From Acidimicrobiaceae bacterium (lineage in GTDB: Bacteria; Actinomycetota; Acidimicrobiia; Acidimicrobiales; RAAP-2), in contig PKYQ01000020.1 in assembly GCA_003133685.1 (NCBI GenBank), positions 65,581 to 104,092 on the forward strand: 38,512 nucleotides of DNA. The letters run 5' to 3'. The stretch's first letter is position 1. Each line of letters begins with the position of its first letter. A program made the position numbers and the translations under genes. The notes under the pieces are model-generated. The model did not search any database, was not told the origin of the DNA, and saw only the letters and a list, made by a program, of their open reading frames with translations. Positions 24,461 to 32,768 of this stretch are shown here, in pieces.

Positions 24461-24594
24461 CGCGCACGATCGAACGACTGGGCGAACAACGTGTCACGTG
24501 CGTCGAGTTCGCTCGAGGTCTCAAACATTTGAAGAGCGTGGCGCAGTCACGATGGAACGTCAACTGGCCAGCGGAGAGTTCTCGACGAGTGCTG

Positions 24595-24600
24595 CATAAT
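24595..24600 (+). promoter_or_regulatory. Candidate -10 box giving a leaderless message
   Basis: CATAAT ends six bases before the GTG start of the flavin oxidase gene at 24606, and no Shine-Dalgarno is present. Transcription would begin at the start codon. No clear -35 box. Confidence 0.4.
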
Positions 24601-24605
24601 GAGTT

Positions 24606-25784
24606 GTGCCCCAGAACAAACGTGACCACAGCCTCAATCTCGCTCCGGCCTCGATTGAGGACTACCGCGAGCTGGCGCGCCGCAAACTCCCTCGACAGAT
24701 CTTCGACTACATCGACGGGGGTGCGTTCGCTGAATCGACGCTCGCCGCGAACCGTGACGACCTGCACCGTATTCAGTTCCGCCAACGGGTACTGCGCGAC
24801 GTTTCTACTCGGTCCCTGTCAACGACCGTGCTCGGTGAAGAGATCGCCCTGCCGGTCATCCTCGCCCCGGTCGGTTTCGGGGGAATGTTCGCTCGACGCG
24901 CCGAGGTCCAGGCGGCGAGGGCCGCCGAACGGGCCGGCATCCCATTTTGTGAGTCGACACTTTCGATCTGCGGTCTCGAAGAGGTCGCGGCCTCGATCAA
25001 GCGGCCCATCTGGTTCCAGTTGTACGTGATGAAGGATCGCAGTTACGCCGAGGACCTCATGGCGCGAGCCCAAGCCGTTGGTTGCACGACGTTGATCCTG
25101 ACCGTGGACTTGGCAGTCGTTGGTCAGCGCTACCGCGACGGACGCAACGGCATCAGCGGCAAGATTTCGCGCGCGAAACGGCTGCGTCGGGGCGCCGACC
25201 TCTTTACCCACACGAAGTGGGTGCGCGACGTGGCCCTCGGTGGTCGACCCCTGACGTTCGGAAACCTCGAGAAGGCACTCCCCGACGCCAACGTGCCCGG
25301 AGACTTCCAGGCTTGGGTCGCCGGACAGTTCGACCCCACCGTGACCTGGGACGACCTCGCGTGGTTGCGAGAACACTGGCACGGCAAGATCGCGCTGAAG
25401 GGAATACTCGATCCCGACGACGCACGCCACGCGGTCGACCACGGCGCCGACGCCGTCATCGTCTCGAATCACGGCGGACGACAACTCGATGACGTACCGT
25501 CGTCGATCCGGTCGTTGCCGGCGGTCGCCGATGCCGTCGGCGGACGATGCGAAGTTTTGATGGACGGCGGCGTCCGCAGCGGGCTCGACGTCGTCAAGGC
25601 GATGTCCATGGGGGCCCGGGCCTGTCTCATCGGTCGACCGTGGGCCTTCGCCGTGGCCGCACGCGGCGAGCGCGGCGTCGATCACGTGCTGCGAATCATC
25701 CAAGCCGAGATGACGGTGACCCTCGGACTGACCGGGGTGAACGACGTCCGCGACCTCGACCGTACAGTCGTGGTGGAAGAGTAA
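24606..25784 (+). CDS. FMN-dependent alpha-hydroxy acid oxidase/dehydrogenase
   Basis: This 392-residue TIM-barrel enzyme has the family order: an N-terminal DYRELARRKLPRQIFDYIDG, the flavin segment LAPVGFGGMFARRAEVQAAR, WFQLYVMKDR, the Lys in IALKGILDPDDA, the catalytic His289 and Arg292 in VSNHGGRQLD, and VLMDGGVRSGLDVVKAMSMG for phosphate binding. It should oxidise an L-2-hydroxy acid such as lactate to the keto acid. The mycofactocin enzyme MftD is a relative, but no mycofactocin genes lie nearby. The GTG start has no ribosome binding site and may be leaderless. It leads a run of three same-strand genes. Confidence 0.9.
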   Translation: MPQNKRDHSLNLAPASIEDYRELARRKLPRQIFDYIDGGAFAESTLAANRDDLHRIQFRQRVLRDVSTRSLSTTVLGEEIALPVILAPVGFGGMFARRAEVQAARAAERAGIPFCESTLSICGLEEVAASIKRPIWFQLYVMKDRSYAEDLMARAQAVGCTTLILTVDLAVVGQRYRDGRNGISGKISRAKRLRRGADLFTHTKWVRDVALGGRPLTFGNLEKALPDANVPGDFQAWVAGQFDPTVTWDDLAWLREHWHGKIALKGILDPDDARHAVDHGADAVIVSNHGGRQLDDVPSSIRSLPAVADAVGGRCEVLMDGGVRSGLDVVKAMSMGARACLIGRPWAFAVAARGERGVDHVLRIIQAEMTVTLGLTGVNDVRDLDRTVVVEE

Positions 25785-25822
25785 CCCCCCGGGTTCGCCC
25801 AACTTTACGAAAGCAGAGTCCT

Positions 25823-26578
25823 ATGACCAACGCCCTCGACGCCCTAGAACTTTCCGTCAACCACTTACGCTCCACTATCGAGGGGCTCAGCGAGGATCAG
25901 TACGTGACGTCGGCGTATCCGACGGAGTGGACGGTCGCCGACGTCATGAGTCACATCGGCTCGGCGGCGATCATCTTCAAGCGAGGTATCGACGACTCGC
26001 TGAACGAACGCGAAACGCCGCCGAAGTTCAACGAATCCGTGTGGGACGTATGGAACGCCAAGACACCGCACGCCCAGGTCACCGACTCCCTTGACGCCGA
26101 CAAGGCACTACTCACTCGGCTGCTCGAGATGACGCCCGAAGAAACGGACCGCTACTTCCTTAGCATGGGGCCGATGAAGTTCGACTTCGATCGCGCCGTC
26201 CGGCTCCGTCTTGGAGAGCACGTCTTTCACACGTGGGATATCGAAGAGGCGTTCGATCCTCAGGTGACGCTGCAATCCGAGGCCGTGCCGTTCTTGTTCG
26301 GCAACCTCGAACTCCTGATGCGTTTTGCCGCCAAGCCGACCGGGAACGAGCACACCTTGCACATTCGAACGATCGACCCGCAAAAGGAGTTCGCGCTCAC
26401 CCAGAGCGTGGACGGAGTGACGTTGAACGAAGTGGAAGACGTAGAGGCATTCGACCTGGAACTTCCGGCCGAGGCGTTCCTACGCCTGGCCTACGGTCGC
26501 TTGGACGAGAAGCACACGCCCGCTGGTATCGACCCCACGCACCTCGACGAACTGCGTCGCGTCTTTCCCGGGAGCTAA
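25823..26578 (+). CDS. Maleylpyruvate isomerase N-terminal/DinB-like protein
   Basis: This 251-residue protein matches the actinobacterial TIGR03083-type group: an N-terminal four-helix DinB-like domain (LRSTIEGLSEDQY, EWTVADVMSHIGSA, LRLGEHVFHTWDIEEAF with the probable metal-binding His residues) and a C-terminal domain of about 90 residues. The founding member isomerises maleylpyruvate with mycothiol, but most paralogs are unassigned. The ATG at 25823 is 38 bases after the oxidase gene and three bases precede the next gene, so an operon is likely. A longer open frame upstream belongs to the shadow of the oxidase gene. Confidence 0.85.
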   Translation: MTNALDALELSVNHLRSTIEGLSEDQYVTSAYPTEWTVADVMSHIGSAAIIFKRGIDDSLNERETPPKFNESVWDVWNAKTPHAQVTDSLDADKALLTRLLEMTPEETDRYFLSMGPMKFDFDRAVRLRLGEHVFHTWDIEEAFDPQVTLQSEAVPFLFGNLELLMRFAAKPTGNEHTLHIRTIDPQKEFALTQSVDGVTLNEVEDVEAFDLELPAEAFLRLAYGRLDEKHTPAGIDPTHLDELRRVFPGS

Positions 26579-26581
26579 CAA

Positions 26582-27169
26582 ATGTCACTGCGAATCCAGA
26601 TCATCATCGGTTCGACTCGCCCGGGCCGTTTCGCCGACAAGCCGGTCGCGTGGCTGGTAGACCGATTGGACGGTCGCGACGACTTCGAACTCGACGTCTT
26701 GGACCTGCGGGATCACCCGCTCCCGCTCTTTGACAGCCCGATGCCGCCGGCGCGGAGCTTGCGCGACTACCCCAATGAAGCCGTCGCCGAGCTCGGACGA
26801 CGTTTCGATTCCGCCGATGGCTACATCGCGGTCACCAGTGAGTACAACCACGGCTATCCCGCCTCACTGAAGAACGCCATGGATTACGTCTTCCCCGAGT
26901 TCAATAAGAAACCCATGTCGTTCGTGGGCTACGGCAACGCGGGTGGCGCCAGGGCAATCGAACAACTTCGTTTGGTGACGGTCGAATTCGAGATGGCGCC
27001 ACTTCGTCACGCCGTGCACATACTTCCGGACCTCATGCGCCCGGCCATGATGGCCGCCGAAGAGTTCACGCCCGCACTCTTCGAATCATTGGACGATCGG
27101 CTTGAGATGATGGTCAGTGAGTTGGTGTGGTGGTCAAGCGCTCTCAAAGTCGCGCGCGACGCCGGCTAG
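26582..27169 (+). CDS. NAD(P)H-dependent FMN reductase
   Basis: This 195-residue flavodoxin-like protein starts with IIIGSTRPGRFADKPVAWL, the FMN phosphate loop, and has SEYNHGYPASLKNAMDYVF, the family signature that binds the isoalloxazine ring. It should reduce FMN, quinones or chromate-like substrates with NADPH. It begins three bases after the preceding stop and may supply reduced flavin or detoxify quinones together with its operon partners. It is tail-to-tail with the thymidylate synthase-like gene, 13 bases apart. Confidence 0.9.
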   Translation: MSLRIQIIIGSTRPGRFADKPVAWLVDRLDGRDDFELDVLDLRDHPLPLFDSPMPPARSLRDYPNEAVAELGRRFDSADGYIAVTSEYNHGYPASLKNAMDYVFPEFNKKPMSFVGYGNAGGARAIEQLRLVTVEFEMAPLRHAVHILPDLMRPAMMAAEEFTPALFESLDDRLEMMVSELVWWSSALKVARDAG

Positions 27170-27182
27170 GTTTCTCGCGCCC

Positions 27183-27833
27183 TCAGACCAGCCAATTCTG
27201 CAGGACTAAGGACATGTAAGAGGCGTCGCTGTCGTAGACGTGAGCCGACTTGACGATCATCGTGAGTGATCCGATGCTGCGGTCGAGTTCGGCTGCCACC
27301 TGGCTCAGAATCACTGTCAGTTCCAAGAGGTTGGCGTAACCCTTCGCGCCAAAATCAATGCTGTGCGCGTAGACGACAAGATGGAGCCGGTCGTCGTCCA
27401 AATAGAAATCCAGCAGGCTGACGCACGGTATGTACGAAGTGTCGCTCAACGGCTGAAAGGTCGTGATCGTGGCCGAGCGACTGAGCGGATCGATTCGTAG
27501 CCGATCGCTCACCCAACGCAACTGATCGAGACCGGAGCCGGCGTAGTTGTGAAGCCTCGTGGCGTAGCTGTCAGCACCGCCCAATTCTGGTACCCCCGCA
27601 AAATCGATGAAGTTGGCGCGCATCCACGCCAAGCGTTCGGGATCGGCGAAGCGTTCAACGATTTCATCCGTGGGCTTCGGAGTGCGAACGATGATCGTCG
27701 TCATCAAGACTTCACGCATGGCCAGTCCGTCGTACGTGTTCGCGACCCCCGACGCCATGATCAATTGCGCGATGGCAATCCACGCCTCGCCGATTGTTGG
27801 CGAGTCAATGAGTGTCGGCTGCGTCGGAGTCAC
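27183..27833 (-). CDS. Divergent thymidylate synthase-like protein
   Basis: This 216-residue protein has the thymidylate synthase core: DPLSRSATITTFQP, IPCVSLLDFYLDDDRLHLVV (Cys137 as nucleophile), AHSIDFGAKGYANLL (Asp160, Asn168) and KSAHVYDSD (His198, Tyr200). Compared with E. coli ThyA, the His after the Cys is Val138, one of the paired Arg is Ser120, and the invariant Arg166 is His157; the last two bind the dUMP phosphate. It is shorter than ThyA (264) and closer in layout to archaeal-type synthases. Methylation or hydroxymethylation of a pyrimidine is possible, but dUMP as substrate is doubtful. The GTG at 27833 has AAGGA seven bases upstream; the frame is open nine codons further. Confidence 0.8.
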   Translation of the reverse strand: MTPTQPTLIDSPTIGEAWIAIAQLIMASGVANTYDGLAMREVLMTTIIVRTPKPTDEIVERFADPERLAWMRANFIDFAGVPELGGADSYATRLHNYAGSGLDQLRWVSDRLRIDPLSRSATITTFQPLSDTSYIPCVSLLDFYLDDDRLHLVVYAHSIDFGAKGYANLLELTVILSQVAAELDRSIGSLTMIVKSAHVYDSDASYMSLVLQNWLV

Positions 27834-28033
27834 CTGAACATCCTTAGCGCAATCGGCCACGCGCGGGGTTTGGCAAAGTCATTGAGAATGTCGATGTCGG
27901 CACCGATTCGTTGCAAGAGTATTCGACTAGGGCTGGGCAACCGCTGCGGGGTAACTCGGGTTGATCTCTTCGTAGCGTCGATTGCGTGAGTCCGCCGTCG
28001 ACTCAGCGACCGAGCACCACGTCGACGCATTAC

Positions 28034-28987
28034 TCAGCGAGACTGGAACTCATAACCTCGGCGAATGACGAGCTGACCGGCGCCGACCTGGACGTCCAGG
28101 TTCAAATGCGGCGCACGTTCCTGACTCGCGACGGTCTTCAGCGAAGGAGGAATGGCGCGAAAGGGCTGCGTGTCGTAGCCGAACTGTCCGAGGTACTCGA
28201 CCGGTCCGGCGCCGATATGGGTCTTCAGATAGACGATGGCGTTGGCGGGCACGTCGACGGTCAACATGCCGACGGCCACGCTCGCGCTCACTGAGGTCGT
28301 GGTCGAGCTGAAATGGACCTGGCGGAGGTCAACGGTCATAGTGCCGAATTCCGTGCGATACGAACGTTGCACCTGGCTGACGTTGCTCGGTTGAAAGACC
28401 CGTTCACCGCTGCCGCCGGTCATTGGCACCCCCGTCGACGCGAGAAATCCGAGGAACGCGCCCGACGCCAGGATGATGATGGTCAAGAATGACAAGAAGA
28501 CCAGTGCGATGAAGCGCCGCAGCATGTGCTGTCGTGCGGAAGAGCGCAAAGACAGTACCGCCAGCACGGCGAGGAAGATCAGCCAGAGCGCGCCGAAGCC
28601 ATTGCCGACCCTTGGCGCGTCGCCAATGGTCGAGAGCACGATGACCGCCACGACGACGACGCCGGCTAGGAGCACGTAACGAAGGAGCCGCAGGTTGGAC
28701 GCGGGGGGCGCGTCACCAGACTCCTCGGCGTCGTCGGCGTGGCGGCCCGATTGAGGAATCAATACCCACATCGCGAGATAGATCGCCGCGCCCAAACCGT
28801 AGAGAACGGTGAGGACGACGAAGACAACGCGAATGATGTTGGCGTCGACGTCGAAGCGCTCAGCGATGCCGCCAGCGACGCCCCCCACCATCCGACGCTT
28901 GGTGCTTCGACGCAGTCGAGTCTCCTTCGCGGCCTCCGGCTCCGGCGACGGCGTACTTTCTTCGACCTGCTCGTGCTCTTCATCCAT
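28034..28987 (-). CDS. PspC-domain membrane protein with LiaF-like C-terminus
   Basis: This 317-residue protein has an acidic N-terminal tail, a PspC domain (RRMVGGVAGGIAERFDVD, then GLGAAIYLAMWVLIP), three more hydrophobic helices, and a C-terminal beta-rich part (FGTMTVDLRQVHF, VGMLTVDVPANAIVYLKTHI, LDVQVGAGQLVIRRG) like the LiaF/DUF2154 cell-wall-active-antibiotic response domain. LiaF-type proteins hold a partner histidine kinase inactive until the envelope is damaged. It is divergent from such a kinase (166 bases between starts), with a perfect inverted repeat in the gap. Confidence 0.87.
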   Translation of the reverse strand: MDEEHEQVEESTPSPEPEAAKETRLRRSTKRRMVGGVAGGIAERFDVDANIIRVVFVVLTVLYGLGAAIYLAMWVLIPQSGRHADDAEESGDAPPASNLRLLRYVLLAGVVVVAVIVLSTIGDAPRVGNGFGALWLIFLAVLAVLSLRSSARQHMLRRFIALVFLSFLTIIILASGAFLGFLASTGVPMTGGSGERVFQPSNVSQVQRSYRTEFGTMTVDLRQVHFSSTTTSVSASVAVGMLTVDVPANAIVYLKTHIGAGPVEYLGQFGYDTQPFRAIPPSLKTVASQERAPHLNLDVQVGAGQLVIRRGYEFQSR

Positions 28988-29070
28988 GCTTCAAATGTAC
29001 GGTCCCCGCTGATCAAGGACTATGGGGATGAACCCTCAGAGCGCTCTCCGGCGTACGCCAACGCTCAGGG

Positions 29071-29094
29071 TTTCCCCTTAGATACAAGGGGAAA
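29071..29094. promoter_or_regulatory. Perfect 9-bp inverted repeat, candidate response-regulator site
   Basis: TTTCCCCTT (29071-29079) and AAGGGGAAA (29086-29094) are exact reverse complements around AGATAC. The repeat lies in the divergent promoter region between the LiaF-like and histidine kinase genes, 84 bases from the first start and 59 from the second. Such symmetry and place fit an operator for a dimeric LuxR-type regulator, most simply the one encoded at 30401-31060. Confidence 0.6.
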
Positions 29095-29153
29095 TCTTCG
29101 TGCCAGAATTTGAACTGTCCGAAGAGCCACAATGTCGTCGAAGGGAGCACCGA

Positions 29154-30404
29154 GTGTCGATCACCACTTCGAGTCACGCCGTCGTCGGTACGCCCCTGCG
29201 GCCACTGCGGCGTGGCCGCGACAACTGCATCCTCGGGGGCGTTTGCGGAGGATTCGCGACGCGACTCGGCATCAAGGAACGCAACATCCGCGTCATGTTC
29301 GCTCTGCTGACGTTGATTTTTGGATTCGGCATTCTGCTCTACATGACCTTCTGGTTGGTCCTCACTCGCTCGGGCGAGGAACATTCGATCATCCAGCAAA
29401 TCTTCCAGAATCGGCGCGAAGCCCAGCTCGTGCTCGTCGCCTTCATCGCGACGCTGATTCTGATCATCACCCTGCAGACGACGGGGACTCAGACGTCGGA
29501 CGGCTTCGGTTGGCCGCTGCTCTTGAGTGGCTTCGCCTCGTTCGCGGTGTGGCGCGGCGCTTCGATTGACGAGCGAAACCACCTCACCGAGTTCTTCAAC
29601 TCGGCGCCGCTCATTGGTGGCGCATTTTCCAAGAGTCGCAAGGGCTTCGTGCTGCGACTCGTCGTCGGCGCCGCTCTTATCTTCGTCGGACTGCACCAGC
29701 TGCACCACATCGGCGGCTTCTGGGGTTCGGCCGGATCGGCGATCGTCGGGACGGCGGTATTGGTTATCGGCGTGCTCGTACTCTTTGCTCCTTGGTGGCT
29801 GCAGAACGTGCGCGAACTGACGAGCGAGCGCCGGGAACGAGTACGCATCGAAGAGCGCGCCCGCATGGTCGCGCACCTGCACGACTCCGTGCTCCAGACG
29901 CTGACGCTCATCGAGCGCGCCGCGGCGAATGAGTCTGACGTCGTGCGGCTCGCGCGCAACCAAGAACGCGAACTTCGCCAGTGGCTCTTCAGTCCCGAGA
30001 CATCGACCGACGCGCCGACGTCATTCGTGGGACTCGTCGGAGCGATCGAGCACGACGTCGAGAACGACTACGGCGTGCGCGTGGAGCTCGTGACGGTCGG
30101 CGACTGCGTACCCGACGATCGCGTCGTGACGCTGGTCGCGGCCGGTCGCGAGGCCGCCATCAATGCCGCGAAGTGGTCCGAGGCCGCGAGCGTCTCGATC
30201 TTCACCGAAGTCGAGCCCACCACGATTTCGATTTTCGTTCGCGACCGTGGCGTGGGATTCAATCTCGACGCAATCCCCGCTGATCGACAGGGCATTGCCC
30301 TATCGATACGACAACGCATGGGCCAACTCGGCGGTAAAACGTTCATCAATGCCGCAGTTGGTTCAGGCACTGAGGTCGAGCTCGTCATGCCGCGGTCCTT
30401 ATGA
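29154..30404 (+). CDS. PspC-containing sensor histidine kinase (LiaS-like)
   Basis: This 416-residue protein has an N-terminal PspC domain (DNCILGGVCGGFATRLGI and a helix after it), about four more membrane helices, and a cytoplasmic HisKA_3 kinase. The phosphorylated His243 is in AHLHDSVLQTL (HDxxxQ form), and the ATPase has the N-box GREAAINAAKWSEA and DRGVGFNLD. It should phosphorylate the regulator encoded next, which starts in a four-base overlap (ATGA). The GTG at 29154 has AGGGAG seven bases upstream. PspC fused to the kinase suggests sensing of membrane or wall stress, with the divergent PspC/LiaF-like protein as partner. Confidence 0.92.
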   Translation: MSITTSSHAVVGTPLRPLRRGRDNCILGGVCGGFATRLGIKERNIRVMFALLTLIFGFGILLYMTFWLVLTRSGEEHSIIQQIFQNRREAQLVLVAFIATLILIITLQTTGTQTSDGFGWPLLLSGFASFAVWRGASIDERNHLTEFFNSAPLIGGAFSKSRKGFVLRLVVGAALIFVGLHQLHHIGGFWGSAGSAIVGTAVLVIGVLVLFAPWWLQNVRELTSERRERVRIEERARMVAHLHDSVLQTLTLIERAAANESDVVRLARNQERELRQWLFSPETSTDAPTSFVGLVGAIEHDVENDYGVRVELVTVGDCVPDDRVVTLVAAGREAAINAAKWSEAASVSIFTEVEPTTISIFVRDRGVGFNLDAIPADRQGIALSIRQRMGQLGGKTFINAAVGSGTEVELVMPRSL

Positions 30405-31060
30405 CCGAGTCCCACCGACCTCGCGTGTTCCTGGTCGATGACCACGAACTCATTCGCGCGGGCATCCGGGCCGAGATCGCCGACTCTGTTGACATCGTGG
30501 GCGAGGCCGATGAGGTCGAAGCGGCCATCGAGATGATCCTCGAGCGCACGCCCGACGTCGTCCTCCTCGACGTGCACATGCCCGACGGCGGGGGCCAGGC
30601 GGTCCTTCGCGCGGTCGGTGAGCACGATACGACCACTCGCTTTCTCGCCCTTTCGGTCTCGGACGCGTCGGCCGACGTCATCAGCGTCATTCGCGCCGGC
30701 GCTCGGGGCTACGTCACCAAGAACATCTCCGGACCGGACCTCGTGGACGCGATTTACCGAATCGCTGCTGGCGACGTCGTCTTCTCACCTCGTTTGGCCG
30801 GCTTCGTCCTCGACGCCTTCAGCACCGGACAAGATGATCAGCCCGTCGTCATCGCCGATCCGGACCTCGACCAACTGACCGCGCGCGAGCGCCAAGTGCT
30901 GCGTCTGATCGCTCGCGGCTACTCCTACAAGGACATCGCCAAGGAGTTGACCATTTCGACCAAGACGGTCGAGAGCCACGTCTCGTCCGTCCTTCGCAAG
31001 TTGCAGCTGTCCAGTCGCTATCAACTCTCGCATTGGGCGAGCGAGCGTCACCTCAACTAG
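30401..31060 (+). CDS. LuxR/NarL-type response regulator (LiaR-like)
   Basis: This 219-residue protein has a receiver domain with phosphoacceptor Asp57 in VVLLDVHMPDGGG, acid pocket VDDHE and Lys in GYVTKNISG, then a LuxR helix-turn-helix (LTARERQVLRLIARG, YKDIAKELTISTKTVESHVS). It is activated by the kinase whose stop it overlaps and probably controls envelope genes, including the divergent LiaF-like gene. A perfect inverted repeat at 29071-29094 is a candidate target. Confidence 0.95.
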   Translation: MTESHRPRVFLVDDHELIRAGIRAEIADSVDIVGEADEVEAAIEMILERTPDVVLLDVHMPDGGGQAVLRAVGEHDTTTRFLALSVSDASADVISVIRAGARGYVTKNISGPDLVDAIYRIAAGDVVFSPRLAGFVLDAFSTGQDDQPVVIADPDLDQLTARERQVLRLIARGYSYKDIAKELTISTKTVESHVSSVLRKLQLSSRYQLSHWASERHLN

Positions 31061-31066
31061 TTGACC

Positions 31067-31087
31067 GCGACGTCCAGACGACGTCGC
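31067..31087 (+). terminator. Hairpin after the response regulator gene
   Basis: GCGACGT-ccagacg-ACGTCGC is a perfect 7-bp stem starting six bases after the stop. A C-run rather than a T-run follows, so termination may depend on Rho. Confidence 0.5.
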
Positions 31088-31093
31088 CCCCAA

Positions 31094-31121
31094 TTGTGAG
31101 AACCAGCAATCACCAGATAAT
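31094..31121 (+). promoter_or_regulatory. Candidate promoter of the epimerase gene
   Basis: TTGTGA (31094-31099) and GATAAT (31116-31121) are 16 bases apart. The predicted leader is about 40 bases and ends with the ribosome binding site AAGGAA before the ATG at 31169. Confidence 0.6.
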
Positions 31122-31168
31122 GCAACGCTTCCTCGTAGCATGACGGGTATCGCAGGGAAGGAAAATGC

Positions 31169-32143
31169 ATGCGAATTCTCATCGTTGGTGGTACGTCGTT
31201 CGTCGGTCGGGGGGTCGCGTGGGCCGCGTTGAACGCTGGTCACGACGTCACGGTCATCAACCGTGGTCAAACGCCGAGCGACCTGCCGGAATCCGTCACT
31301 CGATTGGTCGGTGATCGTCACGGCGACATGTCGGCGCTCGACGGTCTCTCCTTTGACGTCACCGTCGACGCGATCGCCTTTCGGCCGGTCGACGTCGACG
31401 TTCTCGCGGCCGCGCTCGGGGACCGCGGGGGGCACCACATCCAGATCTCGTCGGTCTCGGCGTACGAGGACCCGCCCGACGAAGGCGCCACCGAAGAAAA
31501 CGCGACCTTGTGGAACGACACGACACTCGCGCCGGACGCCGAGGTGACGGGCGAGACTTACGGGCCGCTGAAGGCCGCCTGCGAGCGCTCAGCCACCGAG
31601 CACTTCGGCGATCAGCTCACGTTCGTTCGACCGACATTTGTGATCGGAAGCCATGACGCGACGCTTCGGTTCCCCTATTGGGTCGAGCGACTCCGTCGAG
31701 GGGGCGATATCGCTATTCCTGGGCCCCGCGACAATGCCCTTCAGTACATCGACGCGCGCGATCTCGGCGAATTCGTCGTCACGCTCGCGGCCAACTCGAC
31801 CCTGGGCGCCTTCCACACCGCCGGCCCCTTCCCCCCGGGGCGATTCTTCGAGGTCATTAAGACGATCAGTGAGCAGATCTCACCGAGCGACACTCGACTG
31901 GTCGAGATCACTCCTCGTCACGTCATGAGCCACCATCTCGAAACGAGATTTCCGCTCTGGTCGGGATCGAATAGTGAGACGACTCTCGCCGTCGACCCCG
32001 CCAAGGCAGTCGCGGCCGGTCTGAGGTTCCGAGACCTGAGCGAGAGCGTGGAGGACGTCATCGAGTGGTGGGACGACCGTGAGGCCCCATCATGGTGGCT
32101 CACGCGCGAACAAGAGGCCATGCTCGTTCGAACGAATGTGTGA
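31169..32143 (+). CDS. NAD-dependent epimerase/dehydratase family protein
   Basis: This 324-residue protein is an extended short-chain dehydrogenase: LIVGGTSFVGRGVA is the nucleotide loop, the strand end VINRG follows, ISSVSAYED gives the Ser region and YGPLKAACE the YxxxK pair. It resembles atypical members related to mRNA-binding/isoflavone reductase-like proteins rather than a clear sugar epimerase, so the substrate is open. AAGGAA lies upstream of the ATG, and a good promoter precedes it. It is a single-gene unit before the sigma factor gene. Confidence 0.87.
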   Translation: MRILIVGGTSFVGRGVAWAALNAGHDVTVINRGQTPSDLPESVTRLVGDRHGDMSALDGLSFDVTVDAIAFRPVDVDVLAAALGDRGGHHIQISSVSAYEDPPDEGATEENATLWNDTTLAPDAEVTGETYGPLKAACERSATEHFGDQLTFVRPTFVIGSHDATLRFPYWVERLRRGGDIAIPGPRDNALQYIDARDLGEFVVTLAANSTLGAFHTAGPFPPGRFFEVIKTISEQISPSDTRLVEITPRHVMSHHLETRFPLWSGSNSETTLAVDPAKAVAAGLRFRDLSESVEDVIEWWDDREAPSWWLTREQEAMLVRTNV

Positions 32144-32212
32144 GACCTCGCATTTTCGCAAGGTTCCTCACTTCGGCGGTAAGTTTCGGACTTGATTGGA
32201 CAGAGGCGGTTA

Positions 32213-32716
32213 ATGGGCTCACCTCAAGATGATCGTTTTCGCCGCCTCGTTCACGAACATAGTCCGGCCATCGGCAACTACATCCGGCGACGCCTCTATC
32301 CCCTGACTCTGGCGGACCTCGACGACCTCGTTGAAGAGACGCTCCTCGTCGTGTGGCGCCGGATCGACAGCGTGCCCGACGACGCCGAACTTCCCTGGAT
32401 GATCGGCGTCGCGCGCAACGTACTGCGAAACGCCCGTCGTAGTCAGTATCGGCGAACCAACTTCGAATCGGGGCTCTCTTCGGCCCCTGACGACCCTTCG
32501 GCCGAAGACCAGGTCATTGCCGACGCGAGCGTGCGCGACGCTCTGATATCGCTCAATGACGACGACCGCGAAGTACTGATGCTGAATGCCTGGGACGGAC
32601 TCGACACCCACGCCCTCGGCGTCGCCTTATCGATCACGACGAACGCCGCGGCGGTGCGACTCACCAGGGCCCGGGCCCGTTTTCGCGAGCGTTTTGCGGA
32701 CGCCCAAATCATCTGA
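32213..32716 (+). CDS. ECF-type RNA polymerase sigma factor
   Basis: This 167-residue protein has sigma region 2 (FRRLVHEHSPAIGNYIRRRL, DLDDLVEETLLVVWRRID, LPWMIGVARNVLRNARR) and region 4 (DDREVLMLNAWDGLDTHAL, then a helix-turn-helix to the end). It directs transcription of a small regulon, probably in response to an envelope signal. I chose the ATG at 32213 with GAGGCGG upstream; a TTG at 32192 adds seven residues. The next gene, 52 bases later, encodes a membrane-anchored protein in the place of an anti-sigma factor. Confidence 0.92.
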   Translation: MGSPQDDRFRRLVHEHSPAIGNYIRRRLYPLTLADLDDLVEETLLVVWRRIDSVPDDAELPWMIGVARNVLRNARRSQYRRTNFESGLSSAPDDPSAEDQVIADASVRDALISLNDDDREVLMLNAWDGLDTHALGVALSITTNAAAVRLTRARARFRERFADAQII

Positions 32717-32768
32717 AAGTTTCGGGCGCGTCACGACAAGGACTGGGTATGCAGGCGGAGGAGCTTTC

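Noticed and set aside
24606-25784. Mycofactocin enzyme MftD
   Set aside because: The family is related, but no mftA-C or other mycofactocin genes are near; the radical SAM gene is 8 kb away and of another group.
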